64,000 nucleotides of DNA from Chloroflexota bacterium. Its GTDB lineage: Bacteria > Chloroflexota > Dehalococcoidia > Bin125. Below the pieces are notes generated by a model that searched no databases, had not been told where the DNA came from, and worked only from the letters and a program-made list of their open reading frames with translations. The stretch is taken from contig VXQT01000019.1 of assembly GCA_009838915.1 (NCBI GenBank), forward strand, positions 1-64,000. Reading direction: 5' to 3'. Shown in pieces: positions 17,701 through 27,108 of this stretch (the first letter of the stretch is position 1; each line of letters starts with the position of its first letter). Made by a program: the position numbers and the translations under genes.

Positions 17701-18027
17701 GGCGAACGCGTGGAGCGTCTCGATCGCGGCAGCATCGAGATCTTCGGCGGCCTGGGCAAACCGCTCACGGAGCAGCGCATCGGTCTCCGATTCACGGCGC
17801 TCGTCGAGTCGTTCGAGGATGCGGTCACTGAGTTCGGCCGCCGCCTTTTCGGTGAACGTGATCGCCGCGATCTGATCGGCGGTGACTTCGCCGCTCGCGA
17901 TTGAGTTGACGATCCGGCCAACCAACGCCTCGGTCTTACCCGTGCCGGCGCCGGCCTCGACGAACAGCGTCTGATCGAGGGAATCTCTGATGCGATCTCG
18001 CTCGTCCTGATCGATGACGGCGGCCAC
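14773..18027 (-). CDS. UvrD/Rep-type helicase-nuclease, AddA-like subunit
   Basis: A 1084-residue superfamily 1 helicase fused to a C-terminal PD-(D/E)xK nuclease. Walker A is EAGAGTGKT (residues 24-32), motif Ia ITFTEKAAAEL, motif II LIDEFQDNDPLQ, motif III VGDPKQSIYRFRRAD, motif V/VI TIHAAKGLEFPIV and VGATRARDHLVL. The nuclease motif is VVVDYKTD (catalytic Asp about residue 1012). This is the AddA plan: it unwinds and trims double-strand breaks for RecA loading. Begins 2 bases after the AddB-like gene stops, so translational coupling is likely. Confidence 0.92.
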   Translation of the reverse strand: MAAVIDQDERDRIRDSLDQTLFVEAGAGTGKTEALVGRIVNSIASGEVTADQIAAITFTEKAAAELSDRILERLDERRESETDALLRERFAQAAEDLDAAAIETLHAFAARILRMHPIEGGLPPGYSVIDESEASIKFTERWSQFLDELLEDESMGGHLLAAFDAGVRLDGLRSVAQALHGDWDRAELESAQLSVADANPQDFIDELEGVIELRHHCYDERDRLFQRLTDLTPLLQRLQERADEPGRLVALLRNPRPSFKVRTTGQKGNWPPDILDEVRNRMTALEEQRDALRLEIASRFLVPIYLRLRGFVIDYADERRKHGELEFQDLLVRASRLLNDNESVAASVRARFRRLLIDEFQDNDPLQTQIADAIAGGEEGRLFFVGDPKQSIYRFRRADIRQFNSVKARREKGLVRLSQNFRSAPAVTEFVNAIFEPMMRAGSQQAEWDDLRAFRPPLDEVDHPVTVVGGAYDLKARNVRAIEADGLAQLIHEITDAPWQVFDKALGRTRDARFADTAVLVPTRTGLTHLLPELDERGIPYRLESRSLVYHSSEVRLLLNLLRAIDDPTDQIALVAALRSPAFACADDDLYRWSLAGGRWDYRRPAPADLPPDDPVAESMRWLEQTAERRWAMSVSELVGFAVRERRLLELAVVERQPREHWQRYRFMIDQARAFSDRGGATLNEFLLWAQHQSEQDTRVIESVVPEEDHDAVRIMTIHAAKGLEFPIVVFLGLNVLRRTEPPTLLWHDDNRPEVRFGNGLETPGFGALQELDKKLDEEEVVRRNYVGATRARDHLVLSVYRREKGDTDAHAIAELLTEVPDRYLFRDLETLPDPPDRTPAVEGDSVAGSAEQRAEWLARRQEAVQRLASLPRESATGLARRAGAFEDHVRTTPNDEPDDELPPWRRGRAGTAIGRATHGVLQILDLADWTEEEIEQDSAAQSAAESLNRQQAAEVTRLVRTALDSATVREAISANRYWRELYAAVEVDGVLLDGFIDLLYETEDGELVVVDYKTDALREGEAVDAAVSRYRLQTASYALMLEQTLDRPVARCILLLLHPDEEREVDDLPGAIREVREALRSPE

Positions 18028-18029
18028 GG

Positions 18030-21000
18030 TTACCCGTCCGTCTGAACGTTGCTGAGCGCGACGTAGTCGGCGAGGCGCGGATCGTCCCTGATCTTCCGCC
18101 AGCGCGCCCGACGATCGACGGGGCAGATCGGATCGAAGCTGCAGAAGCGGCAGTTGTTGTCGCGCGTGCGATCGTCGCTGCCCGGTCGGGCGGTGAACAG
18201 ACCGTCTCGGATGTAGCGCATAATCAAGCCAATTGTGTCGCGCACTCGTTCGTCACTCGGTGCGTCCCAGGTCAGCCCGTTGAATGCAAACTCAGCGCGC
18301 TCGGAGATGAACCAGTAGGCCGACTGCACGGTCACCGAGTCGTCAAGCTGGTAGATCTGCCGCACCGCGTGGGCGTAGACCGGGAGCTGCAGGGCAGTGC
18401 CGCGCAGCACAGGATCCTGATCAAGCTGGAACTGCGATGGATAGGCGCCGCCGGTCTTGTAGTCGATCACCAGAATGAGCCGTTCGTCCTCCGAGCGGTC
18501 GACGCGATCGATCACGCCTCTCAGTTGCAGCACGGTTCCGTCGTCGAGCGGCAGCTCCAACATCTCGCGGCTCTCGCCCGGCATGCCGAAGGCGAGTTCG
18601 CTCTCCACCTGGCGAGTCTTGCTCAGAGCCCGTCTCTGCTCGTCGAGCGCCAACAGGGTGTCGAGGTCGGCGAGTATGTTGCGCCGGTCTCGCCGCCAGA
18701 GCAGCGAACGACCGGTCAGTCCAAGCTGCTCGGCCCGATCGAGTTCCTCCTCAGCGACCGCTCGCAGCCGCGAACGATCCGCATCCGTCCATCGCTGGCC
18801 GGGTACCAGCTGGTCCTCCGAGTCGCGGAAGAAGCGGTCAAGGATGCCGTGGATGTACGATCCCTTGTCGATCGGCGCGATCTGCAGGTCGTCGCGGAGT
18901 TCGGCGCGTTCCTCCAGCCGTAGGACGCGACCCAGGAAGTAGCGGTACGGGCAGACTGCCCAGTCCTGCAACGCTCCTGCAGAATGCGGCCTCGATGCGA
19001 CCTCGGCCGCGCCGCCTTCGATCACTCCGTCCCAGCGAGACAGCGCCCGCGTTCGCCTCCCGATCTGCTGTGCCAACCCTCGACCGAGCGCAGGTGAGTC
19101 GGAGGCGAGGAAGTGATCCAGCGGATGGCGGACGGCATGAATGCTGCGCAGGTCGTACTCCTGTCGGTCGGCCGCGGACGCGGACGCCGCCACGGCGCGC
19201 TCAAAAGATGGGGTGGCGGCAACGACATCGGCAGGGACCTCGGCGATCTTGGAGGCGTAGACCCGCGCGCCTTCGTTGAGCTGCGTCGCCGACTCGAGCA
19301 ACCAGCGGCTGGGCAGGCGTGCCTGCTGATTACGCACATCAGCGCGCGGATAGCTGATCACGCGTCGCTCTGCCGTGTGCATGGCGGCCAGAAAGCTGTT
19401 GCGTTCGCGCCGCAATCGATCGCCGCTGACCGGTAGCGAAGCGCGTGCCCGGACCTCGTCCGAGAGCAACGGATCTTCACCGCGAATCATGGGCAGCGAG
19501 CGCTCGGCCGCGCCGACCAGGTAGATAGTGTCCCAGCTCATCCCCGCGGCGCTCGACAAGTCGCCGACGTAGACTCCCTCGCCTTGCCGCCCGTGGTGGC
19601 CGCTCGGTCGTTCGAGACCGCCGCGCAGTACGCCGGCGACACGGACCGGCGTGGTCGGCCCCAGCTCGTCCAGCGCTTCGATCGAGTTGAGCAAGGCAAT
19701 GACGTCGTCCCAGCGGGCGAGCTCGAGGTCGTCATCACCGCCCACGCCGGCACTGGCGAACCGCGTGCGATCTCCAAGAAGGCGCAGGAACGCGCCTCGC
19801 AGCGCGCCCGAGTAACCCGACCACGAACCTTGATCCGGCAAGCTCTCGATCAGCCCGACAAACAGGAGCACGAACTCTCGGTAAGCGTCGATCTGGCGGA
19901 GTTCTTCCTGGATCCATGGCCGATGACCGGGATGCTCCTCGTCGCTCGACCGATCGAGTCGGCGGACATCTTCAAGTCGCGCGGCGCGGTACTTCGTGAG
20001 CCGGTCCAGCCAGAAGGACGGGTTTCGGCGGAGGTTGGCGCTGCGCGACAACTGATTCCAGCGCGAAGTTGGCGCGAGTTCGCCGTATTGGTCCAGAATC
20101 GGACCCGCAGAGAGCCAGGGAGCGATGTCTGCCTGCCAGTCCGGTACAGGCGACTCGAGCAGATTGAGCAGTCCGCCGAGCACGCGACCGGCGATGCTCT
20201 GGCCGAGAGTCTGGGTGTTGGGACCATGCCAGGGAATCTCCGCGGCATCGAGTTGTTCGGCGCAGATGCGTGCGTAGGGCTGGACCTCGCGAAACAGGAT
20301 CGCGGTTCGGTGCAGCGGGATCGGCCGCTCGGAGAACATCGACTCCGCGACGTTGCGGATCGCGGAACGGACTTCTTCTTCGGCATCCGGCGACTGGACG
20401 ACTCGCTGCGCGAACGGCGGCCTTGCGCTTGTGTGGGCCTCAGGATCGAGTCCCCAGCGCTCAAGGACGTGGCGATCGACTGTCTCAGCGTCGCCGCTGA
20501 GACCGATGATGACCTCTACCTCCTGTCTCTCGGCCAGGCTGTCCAGGAACCGAGTCTGGGCCGAGGTCCAGTCGAGCGGCAGATACACGATCACCGAGCC
20601 GATGTCTCGCAGGACGGCATTGCCGTCTTCGAGCGCGTTGGTCGCCGAGTGTGCCAGGTCGCGCGTCGTGTAGAACTTCTCCGTGCTGGAGAGATAGTCC
20701 CGGTAGCGCTCGATCAGATACCTCGGCAGTTCACCGGCCGCGCCGATCGCGTCCAGTTGCTCGTCCTCGCAGTCGTCGAACTCGCGAAAGGCGCGCTCAA
20801 GCGTGCGCAGCACCGAGCCTTCGATTGGCAGGTCGCCGAATTGTCTTGGTCCCGCCTCGGCCACTGTTCGGATCACTTCGCTGCGGTAAGCCTCGTGCAG
20901 TGGGCGTCGTCCCGCATTGGCCAGCGAACCCGCGCCGAGCAGCTCCAGCAGGGCCTTGAGCGGCTTGGCCTGCACGTTGACGATGCCCGCTCCTCGCCGG

Positions 21001-21164
21001 CCGAGCAACTGCCTCAAATGCAGTCCTGCCTGGAAGGAAGGCGCCACGATCGTGACCGGCGCCAGGCGATCGCCACTGTTCAAGCGCTTGGCGCGCGCAA
21101 CGGCATCCTTGAGCGCGCGCTCTGCGTCTGCGCCGTACGCATGGGCGGAGATTCGGAGCGACAT
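18030..21164 (-). CDS. PD-(D/E)xK nuclease family protein, AddB-like subunit
   Basis: A 1044-residue partner of AddA. The C-terminal nuclease has LVIDYKTGGAYPSQF. An iron-sulfur staple is visible: Cys738 in WAVCPYRYF, then Cys1005, Cys1008 and Cys1014 in NNCRFCSFDPIC, the four-Cys pattern of AddB/Cas4-type nucleases. The helicase half looks inactive: no clear Walker A, the N-terminus having VTIVAPSFQAGLHLRQLL instead. Functions with AddA in end resection of double-strand breaks. Followed almost without gap by the AddA gene. Confidence 0.9.
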   Translation of the reverse strand: MSLRISAHAYGADAERALKDAVARAKRLNSGDRLAPVTIVAPSFQAGLHLRQLLGRRGAGIVNVQAKPLKALLELLGAGSLANAGRRPLHEAYRSEVIRTVAEAGPRQFGDLPIEGSVLRTLERAFREFDDCEDEQLDAIGAAGELPRYLIERYRDYLSSTEKFYTTRDLAHSATNALEDGNAVLRDIGSVIVYLPLDWTSAQTRFLDSLAERQEVEVIIGLSGDAETVDRHVLERWGLDPEAHTSARPPFAQRVVQSPDAEEEVRSAIRNVAESMFSERPIPLHRTAILFREVQPYARICAEQLDAAEIPWHGPNTQTLGQSIAGRVLGGLLNLLESPVPDWQADIAPWLSAGPILDQYGELAPTSRWNQLSRSANLRRNPSFWLDRLTKYRAARLEDVRRLDRSSDEEHPGHRPWIQEELRQIDAYREFVLLFVGLIESLPDQGSWSGYSGALRGAFLRLLGDRTRFASAGVGGDDDLELARWDDVIALLNSIEALDELGPTTPVRVAGVLRGGLERPSGHHGRQGEGVYVGDLSSAAGMSWDTIYLVGAAERSLPMIRGEDPLLSDEVRARASLPVSGDRLRRERNSFLAAMHTAERRVISYPRADVRNQQARLPSRWLLESATQLNEGARVYASKIAEVPADVVAATPSFERAVAASASAADRQEYDLRSIHAVRHPLDHFLASDSPALGRGLAQQIGRRTRALSRWDGVIEGGAAEVASRPHSAGALQDWAVCPYRYFLGRVLRLEERAELRDDLQIAPIDKGSYIHGILDRFFRDSEDQLVPGQRWTDADRSRLRAVAEEELDRAEQLGLTGRSLLWRRDRRNILADLDTLLALDEQRRALSKTRQVESELAFGMPGESREMLELPLDDGTVLQLRGVIDRVDRSEDERLILVIDYKTGGAYPSQFQLDQDPVLRGTALQLPVYAHAVRQIYQLDDSVTVQSAYWFISERAEFAFNGLTWDAPSDERVRDTIGLIMRYIRDGLFTARPGSDDRTRDNNCRFCSFDPICPVDRRARWRKIRDDPRLADYVALSNVQTDG

Positions 21165-21191
21165 GCAACACGCCTATCTGGGTGTGATCAA

Positions 21192-21452
21192 TCAACAGCG
21201 GGGAAGCCGCGAGACGAGATCAGGACCCGCGTCGGGATGCGTGCGGACGATCTTACCTTCGCCGGTGAGGGAAGCAACCACGTCGACCCGCGCGCCGGAC
21301 GGACCGCTCACGTAGTAGGTGTGCCTGCCGCCCTCAATGTCGTCGATCAGATCATGCACCCAGACCGTCCAGCCGAAGGGCTCGTCGCCGCAATAGGCGA
21401 GGATGCTCCCGCTCGGATCTCGCGAGACCGCCTTGATCTCCCAATCGGCCAT
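21192..21452 (-). CDS. Small conserved protein, possibly DUF3892-like
   Basis: An 86-residue protein opening MADWEIKAVSRDPSGSIL and containing the DDIEGGRHTYYV core; this Trp-x-Ile-x-Ala-V and D-I-x-G-x-H-x-Y-Y-V pattern resembles DUF3892, a short domain of unknown function. No enzyme motif. It lies between dnaN and addB on the same strand with gaps of 22 and 27 bases, so it is probably cotranscribed with the replication/repair genes. Confidence 0.6.
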   Translation of the reverse strand: MADWEIKAVSRDPSGSILAYCGDEPFGWTVWVHDLIDDIEGGRHTYYVSGPSGARVDVVASLTGEGKIVRTHPDAGPDLVSRLPRC

Positions 21453-21474
21453 GCCCGCGGCCAGCTCCAGTGTC

Positions 21475-22623
21475 TTATGCGTCCTCCCACTGGACGAACA
21501 TCGGCATCAGGACGTGAACGTAGTTGTCGCGGCCGACGACGCGGAAGACGCCCGGATTGCTGGGGCCGCTGGTCTCCATGGCAATCTCGCTCACCGTCGG
21601 TCCGCTCGCGACCTGAAGCACGTCCTGCAGGTAGCGGACGTTGTAGGCGATCCGTGAGTTCTCGCCCTCGATCGCAGCGTCGACGCGGCCGCGGTGATTG
21701 CCCAGTTCCTCGGCGCGGGCCGTGAGGGTGATGTTCTGGTCGTCGGACTCGCCATTGAAGATCAGGCGGATGATGCCGCTCGACTCGCGAGCGAACACAG
21801 CGGCAGAGCGCACGCCGCCCTGCAGCACGGCGCCGGGCAGAATCGCGCGGGTCTGGTACTCCGACGGAATGAGCTGGTCGTAGCTCGGATAGTTGCCCTG
21901 AATCAACTGAGCGGTCATCTGCACGGCGCGAACGTGGAATCGCACGTAAGTGCGGTCAGCGTGGATGTACATCTCGACGGCGGAGTCATCGTCGGTCAAG
22001 AGGCGTTCGAGTTCGGTCAACGCGCGCGCCGGGACGGTGATCTCCAGCCGCTCGCTCAACTCCGAGGCGACGTTCATGTCGTAGACCGCCAGGCGGAAGC
22101 CGTCCGCTGCGGCGAGCGTCATCTTGTCGCCTTCGAAGCGGAAGTGGACCCCGGTCAACACCGGCCGGCCGTCATCGGTGGCGGCGGCGAAGACGACGTG
22201 GCGGAGCGCGTCGCGCAAGTCGCGAGCGACGATCTTAATCCAGTCACCCTCGCCGATTCCAGGAATGTTGGGATAGGTCGTCGGAGACATGCCATTGATT
22301 GAGGATTCGTTCGCGTCCGAAGCGCGAATCTGAGCCACGAGCGAGTTCTCGGCCACGTCGATTGTGATCTCCGACGACGACAGCGCCGACACCAGATCGT
22401 TGATGAACCGGTGCGGGATCGTGATCGCGCCCGGCTCGGAGACCACGGCGTCGATCGAGCAGATCATGGCGATCTCGGTGTCGGTCGCCGTGAGCCGCAC
22501 GCCGTCGTCGTCCGCCTCGAGATGAACATGGCGCAGTTGGTCGAGCGAGTGCCGCGCGGCCACTGCCCGCGACACGACGCCGAGCCCGTGCTGCAGGGCT
22601 GCCTGTGAAGTCTGGATTCGCAT
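21475..22623 (-). CDS. dnaN: DNA polymerase III beta subunit (sliding clamp)
   Basis: A 382-residue clamp of three repeated domains (about 1-120, 125-250, 255-382). Landmarks are MRIQTSQAALQHGLGVVSRAV at the start, VLTGVHFRFEG in domain 2, and the C-terminal VHVLMPMFV, the hydrophobic cleft end (usual MPMR/L). It encircles DNA and tethers polymerases. Start chosen at the Met before RIQTSQ because AGGAG lies 8 bases upstream; the 24-codon upstream extension is not family-like. dnaA and recF are not beside it, unlike the common arrangement. Confidence 0.95.
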   Translation of the reverse strand: MRIQTSQAALQHGLGVVSRAVAARHSLDQLRHVHLEADDDGVRLTATDTEIAMICSIDAVVSEPGAITIPHRFINDLVSALSSSEITIDVAENSLVAQIRASDANESSINGMSPTTYPNIPGIGEGDWIKIVARDLRDALRHVVFAAATDDGRPVLTGVHFRFEGDKMTLAAADGFRLAVYDMNVASELSERLEITVPARALTELERLLTDDDSAVEMYIHADRTYVRFHVRAVQMTAQLIQGNYPSYDQLIPSEYQTRAILPGAVLQGGVRSAAVFARESSGIIRLIFNGESDDQNITLTARAEELGNHRGRVDAAIEGENSRIAYNVRYLQDVLQVASGPTVSEIAMETSGPSNPGVFRVVGRDNYVHVLMPMFVQWEDA

Positions 22624-22693
22624 CGCACCGCTCCTGATCGAACGTTGTGAGCCGCTACCCAAGTATTGATCACTTGGCTTAGCGATGTATCTC

Positions 22694-22757
22694 ATTGTAT
22701 CTGATGCTGTGGAGTCTTCCGCCCGTCCCAGTGACCTGGTGGACAGTCTGTGGACAA
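22694..22757 (-). promoter_or_regulatory. dnaN upstream region with TACAAT -10 and DnaA-box-like sites
   Basis: Read on the minus strand, TACAAT (22699-22694) makes a good -10 for dnaN. TGTGGACAA (22749-22757 on the plus strand) differs by one base from the DnaA box complement TGTGGATAA, and TGTGGAGTC (22708-22716) by more. With only one close match this is a weak hint of DnaA control of dnaN or of an origin-like remnant. Confidence 0.3.
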
Positions 22758-22797
22758 CAGGGAAGCCGGGGAGCGGAGATGCCGGCGATTTTGGTGG

Positions 22798-23604
22798 TCA
22801 GGCGGGCGCGGAGGGCGGGAGGGCCTCGAGTATGCCGGTCAGGTCGGGGCCGCTCCAGGTCGGTGTGGCCCGCATCATGTTCTCGCGGTCAGGATCGGGG
22901 TAGCGCGAAACCCAGAAGACGGGCAAGCCGGCGTGGTTGGCTCCGGTGACGTCGGCCCAGGGGCTGTCGCCTACATAGAGCACCTCGCAGGGCTCAAGCT
23001 GCAACCGTGCGCAGAGCTGCTCGAAGAACGGTTTGCGCGGCTTGTACGACTGCGCCTCCTCCGACGAAAGCACCAGTTCGACATCAATGCCGGCCAGATC
23101 GAGCGCGTGGACTAGGTGGTCGTCATCGGCATTGCTGCCGATCGCAATTCGGTAGCCGCGCGCCTGCAACTCGGCGAAGACCGGCGCGACCTCGGGATAT
23201 GCGGGCGCCACGGACAGCACGTCCCAGAGATGTTGGAACGCGGTCATCGGCGGAATCGTCTCGACAGAGTGGCGCTGGAACGCCTCGCCGAAAAAGATCG
23301 GCCAGGTCTCGGAGAACGGTCGGAACGGTGGCTCGGGGCCCTCAAGCGGTCGCTCGGGATTGCGGCCATCGCGCCTGACCATCTCCCGAGAAGCCTCGAG
23401 CCAGGCCTCCCAGACATCCTCACCGCTCGCGTGGTGGACGCCGTGTTCGTGCAACATCTCCTGGATCAGGGAAGCGAACTCCCGCTCTTCCAACTTGAGC
23501 AGCGTGCCGTAGCAGTCGAATGCGACGGCGCGAACGCTGCCGACCGCTTCGTTCGCACCGACCGTCGGCGGCGTCGGCGTGGGCTCCGAGATGGCATCGC
23601 TCAT
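22798..23604 (-). CDS. HAD-superfamily hydrolase
   Basis: A 268-residue haloacid-dehalogenase-like phosphatase. Motif I is AFDCYGTLL (nucleophile Asp in DxYGT), motif II GSNADDDH, motif III Lys in SYKPRKPFF, motif IV VGDSPWADVTGA. The helical cap between residues 45 and 125 marks a C1-type enzyme acting on a small phosphorylated metabolite or halo-acid. Substrate unknown. Located between dnaN and hemB on the minus strand, with a gap of 53 bases from hemB. Confidence 0.88.
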   Translation of the reverse strand: MSDAISEPTPTPPTVGANEAVGSVRAVAFDCYGTLLKLEEREFASLIQEMLHEHGVHHASGEDVWEAWLEASREMVRRDGRNPERPLEGPEPPFRPFSETWPIFFGEAFQRHSVETIPPMTAFQHLWDVLSVAPAYPEVAPVFAELQARGYRIAIGSNADDDHLVHALDLAGIDVELVLSSEEAQSYKPRKPFFEQLCARLQLEPCEVLYVGDSPWADVTGANHAGLPVFWVSRYPDPDRENMMRATPTWSGPDLTGILEALPPSAPA

Positions 23605-23657
23605 GCGCAGTCCTCAGGCACAGTCGAGCGCGGCAATCGGCTCGGCTGGTTGAACGC

Positions 23658-24680
23658 TTAGCCGCTGCGCCGCGCGAGCCAGCGCGCGGCCTCCTTGGCG
23701 TGGTAGGTCAGGATCAGGTCGGCGCCGGCCCTTCTGATTCCCGTGAGAGTCTCAAGGACGACGCGTTCCTCGTCGATCCAGCCGTTGGCGGCGGCCGCCT
23801 TGAGCATCGCATACTCGCCGCTGACGTTGTATGCCGCGAGCGGCGCGTCGAAACGCTGGCGCGCCTCCCGGACGAGGTCGAGATAGGCCAGCGCCGGCTT
23901 GACCATGACCATGTCCGCCCCCTCGGCCAGGTCGCGCGCGATGGCGCGCATCGCCTCGCGCCCATTGGCCGGATCCATCTGGTAGCCGCGCCGATCGCCG
24001 AACTGCGGGGCCGAGTCGGCCGCGTCGCGGAAGGGTCCATAGAAGCCCGAAGCGAACTTGGCCGAGTAGGCCAGCAGTGTTCGATCCTCAAACCCGCCGT
24101 GGTCCAACGACCGGCGGATCGCGCCGACACGGCCGTCCATCATGTCGGAAGGCGCGATCACATCCGCGCCGGCCGCGGCCTGGGACAGCGCCGTTTGAGC
24201 CAAGAGCTCAACCGACTCGTCGTTGGCCACCGAACCGTCGTCGTTGAGCACCCCGCAGTGTCCGTGGTCCGTGTACTCACAGAGACACACGTCGGTGATC
24301 ACGACCAGCTCCGGCTGCGCATCTTTGAGCGCCTGCACGGCCTGCTGCACGATTCCATCCGTCTGCCACGCTCCCGAGCCGACTGCGTCTTTGGTTTCCG
24401 GTAGCCCGAAGAGCAGGATCGCGGGGATGTCGAGTGAGCGCAGCTCGGACGCTTCCCGGGGGAGTTGATCGACGGACAGGCGAGACTGTCCCGGCATCGA
24501 GGGGATCGGCTGGCGCTCGCCTCGGCCTCCGGTCACGAAGACGGGATAGATGAAGTCGGATGGCGAGAGCGGCGTCTCGCGGACCATGCGGCGCAGACCT
24601 TCGCTGCGCCGCAGTCGGCGCATTCGATGCGCGCTGGCGATCTCGCTGCCCACGTTGGCTGACGACGGAACACTGCTCAC
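23658..24680 (-). CDS. hemB: Delta-aminolevulinic acid dehydratase (porphobilinogen synthase)
   Basis: Joins two 5-aminolevulinate molecules into porphobilinogen, the first pyrrole of heme, siroheme and B12. The zinc-binding Cys cluster is seen in [14 protein letters not shown]; the two Schiff-base lysines are in [13 protein letters not shown] and [12 protein letters not shown]. Length 340 is normal with a short extra N-terminus; an alternative Met at codon 20 would give the family-typical start MRRLRR. The GTG start overlaps the stop of the cobA-hemD gene by 4 bases, indicating translational coupling. Confidence 0.96.
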   Translation of the reverse strand: MSSVPSSANVGSEIASAHRMRRLRRSEGLRRMVRETPLSPSDFIYPVFVTGGRGERQPIPSMPGQSRLSVDQLPREASELRSLDIPAILLFGLPETKDAVGSGAWQTDGIVQQAVQALKDAQPELVVITDVCLCEYTDHGHCGVLNDDGSVANDESVELLAQTALSQAAAGADVIAPSDMMDGRVGAIRRSLDHGGFEDRTLLAYSAKFASGFYGPFRDAADSAPQFGDRRGYQMDPANGREAMRAIARDLAEGADMVMVKPALAYLDLVREARQRFDAPLAAYNVSGEYAMLKAAAANGWIDEERVVLETLTGIRRAGADLILTYHAKEAARWLARRSG

Positions 24681-26209
24681 GGTGAGTCCGCGCTTTCCGG
24701 TTCGGCCGGCGGAAGGCTGGACAGATAGCGTCCGACCGCCTCCGCGAGACCGCTAATCGTGTGGCACTGAGCGACCCCGACGACCGGGAAACCTAGCCGG
24801 GCTGCGGCCTCCGCGGTCACCGGGCCGATACAGACCACCTGGAGTGAGTCTAAGTCGACACGCCCGCGCACGAGTTTGGCCAATCCATCGGCGGTCGACG
24901 GTGATGTCAACGTCACGACATCGAGTCCGGACTCAAGCTCACGCAGCGCCTCGCGGTCGGCGCTCGGTGTGACCACGTCGTAGAGCGCCAGGTCCTCGAC
25001 GTCTGCTCCCGCCTTGCGCAATCGTTCAGCGAGCAGCGGGTTGCCGCGCGCCGCTCTGGCCAGCAGAACCGGGCGGCCCCGCAGATCTCGCCCAGTCAAC
25101 TCGTTGGCAAGCGCTTGCGACGTGAACGTCTCGGGGACCAGGTCGGGCGTGATACCCCGCTCCTCCAGTGCTCGGGCCGTTTCCGAACCAATCGCGGCGA
25201 CCTGCGCAGCAGAGAAGATGCGCGCATCCAACTCGTTGCGCCGCAGCGCTTCCCACAGGGCCTGCACGCCATTGACACTGGTCAGGCAGACGATGTCGTA
25301 CGAGCCCGCCGCGAGGCGGCCCACCGCCGCATCGATCGGGGCCGGATCGACCGGCTTGATCTCAATCGTGGGTAGTTCGATTACCTCTGCATTGAAGGCT
25401 CGCAGGCGCTCCACCAGCGGCGGCATCTGGGCTCGGGGGCGGGTGACCAGGATGCGGCGTCCCGGGATGGTCCAGGACACCTCGGGCGTCGCCAGACGCG
25501 CCGTCTCGCCGATCACGACCGTGACCGGCGGCGACATCTCTCCGGCCTGCCCGCGCAGCTCGCCCAGCGGCGCGAAGACGGCACGCTGCGAGCCGGTCCA
25601 GGCCTGTTCGATGGCGGCGGCCGGCGTCGTCGGCGAGAGGCCGGCCTCGGTCAGCCGCACCACGATCTCGTCGAAGTTGCGCCAGCCCATCATCAGCACG
25701 ATGGTTCCGCCGACCGCCGCGACTGCGTCCCAGCTGATCGGCGGCGCCTCACCGTCTCCCTCGGAGCCGGTGACAACGGTGACCGCAGAGGCGGCTCGGC
25801 GATCGGTGACGGCGATCCCAACTGCGGCGGCGGCTGCGAGTGCGCTCGACAAGCCAGGCACCAACTGCATCGGGATGCCAGCGGCTGCGAGCGCCGAGGC
25901 TTCCTCGCCGCCGCGCCCGAAGACGAAGGGATCGCCGCCTTTGAGTCGAACCACGCGGCGACCGCCGCGCGAGTGCTCGATCATCAGCGCATTGATCTGT
26001 TGCTGAGAGATCGAGGGTGCGCCCGGCGTCTTGCCGACATCGATCAGCTCGGCGTTCTCGGCCAACTTGAGCAACGCGGGCGCAATGAGCCGATCGTGCA
26101 ACACCACGTCGGCCGTCTGCAGCGCCTCCGCGCCGGCCAGCGTGATCAGCCGTGGATCGCCGGGGCCTGCGCCGACGATGTAGACCGTGCGAGGCTCGTC
26201 CGTGGACAC
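24677..26209 (-). CDS. Fused uroporphyrinogen-III C-methyltransferase / uroporphyrinogen-III synthase
   Basis: A 510-residue bifunctional protein. Residues 1-245 are SUMT (CobA): [18 protein letters not shown] (SAM-binding GAGPGDP), [24 protein letters not shown] and the GIAVTDR segment; it makes precorrin-2 from uroporphyrinogen III. Residues about 250-500 are HemD, with [12 protein letters not shown] and [13 protein letters not shown] and [13 protein letters not shown]; it closes hydroxymethylbilane into uroporphyrinogen III. The fusion passes the branch-point intermediate straight from synthase to methylase. Three bases separate it from hemC. Confidence 0.95.
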   Translation of the reverse strand: MSTDEPRTVYIVGAGPGDPRLITLAGAEALQTADVVLHDRLIAPALLKLAENAELIDVGKTPGAPSISQQQINALMIEHSRGGRRVVRLKGGDPFVFGRGGEEASALAAAGIPMQLVPGLSSALAAAAAVGIAVTDRRAASAVTVVTGSEGDGEAPPISWDAVAAVGGTIVLMMGWRNFDEIVVRLTEAGLSPTTPAAAIEQAWTGSQRAVFAPLGELRGQAGEMSPPVTVVIGETARLATPEVSWTIPGRRILVTRPRAQMPPLVERLRAFNAEVIELPTIEIKPVDPAPIDAAVGRLAAGSYDIVCLTSVNGVQALWEALRRNELDARIFSAAQVAAIGSETARALEERGITPDLVPETFTSQALANELTGRDLRGRPVLLARAARGNPLLAERLRKAGADVEDLALYDVVTPSADREALRELESGLDVVTLTSPSTADGLAKLVRGRVDLDSLQVVCIGPVTAEAAARLGFPVVGVAQCHTISGLAEAVGRYLSSLPPAEPESADSP

Positions 26210-26211
26210 GT

Positions 26212-27108
26212 CTACGGCTCTCCCTGTTGCAAGAGCGCCGCACCGCCGCGCTCGAGCAGCGTCTCGCCGACCTCGCGACCGACCGCTTCGGGGTCCAGAC
26301 CGGTGCGCTGTAACTCAATTCTCTCTTGACCGTCAACGCTCAGCAGCCGCCCGGCAAGCACGACCTCGCCGCCGCGCACGCCGCCGAGGGCAGCGAGCGG
26401 CAATGAACAGCCGGCGCCGAGCGCGCGCAACATCGCTCGCTCGGCGGTCACGGCCAGCGATGTGGGGCGGTGATCGGCGCGGCTGATCTGATCTTCATCC
26501 TCTTCGCGGCACTGCAACACCAGCGCGCCCTGACCTGGCGACGGCATCACCAGGTCGATCGGCAACAGCTCCGACGCCTCGCGCCCCAGCCGCTGCAACG
26601 CTGCCGCGGCGACGATCACCGCGTCGTACTGACCCCTACCTACTCTCTCGATCCGCGTATCAACATTGCCGCGAATATCGACGACTTTCAGATCGGGATT
26701 CAGGTGCAGCGCCTGCGCTGCCCGACGGCGCGAGCCGGTCCCGACCCGAGCGCCGGAAGGTAGCACGGCGAGCGTCAGATTGTCTCGGCTGACCAGCGCG
26801 TCGCGGACATCGGCACGTGGCAGATAGGCGGCCAGCGCGGTGCCTTCGGCGATTGCGGGCGGCACGTCCTTGGCCGAGTGCACGGCGATGTCGATTTCGC
26901 CTTCGAGCAGCGCCTCCTCGACCGCGCGGACGAAGACGCCCTGACCGCCGATCAGGCGCAGGCTGGAGTCTCGGTCTCGATCACCCTGGGTGGTGATCGG
27001 GATGAACTGGACCTCGATCTTCAGCGCCGCGAGCGCTTCGATCGCGTACTCCGCCTGGATCCGCGATAGCGCGCTGCCGCGACCGCCCAGCCGGAGCGTG
27101 CGGCTCAT
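26212..27108 (-). CDS. hemC: Hydroxymethylbilane synthase (porphobilinogen deaminase)
   Basis: Polymerises four porphobilinogens into hydroxymethylbilane. The family opening LRLGGRGSALSRIQAE, the AVHSAKDVP catalytic loop (Asp), and LGAGCSLPLAAL with the Cys that carries the dipyrromethane cofactor are all present. Length 298 is normal. The ATG overlaps the upstream precorrin-2 dehydrogenase stop by 4 bases, so the four tetrapyrrole genes form one coupled unit. Confidence 0.96.
   Translation of the reverse strand: MSRTLRLGGRGSALSRIQAEYAIEALAALKIEVQFIPITTQGDRDRDSSLRLIGGQGVFVRAVEEALLEGEIDIAVHSAKDVPPAIAEGTALAAYLPRADVRDALVSRDNLTLAVLPSGARVGTGSRRRAAQALHLNPDLKVVDIRGNVDTRIERVGRGQYDAVIVAAAALQRLGREASELLPIDLVMPSPGQGALVLQCREEDEDQISRADHRPTSLAVTAERAMLRALGAGCSLPLAALGGVRGGEVVLAGRLLSVDGQERIELQRTGLDPEAVGREVGETLLERGGAALLQQGEP

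Noticed and set aside
19584-21725. A 713-codon open frame on the plus strand
   Set aside because: It runs antisense to the AddB-like and dnaN genes, has no recognisable domain, and is explained by high G+C with few stops.
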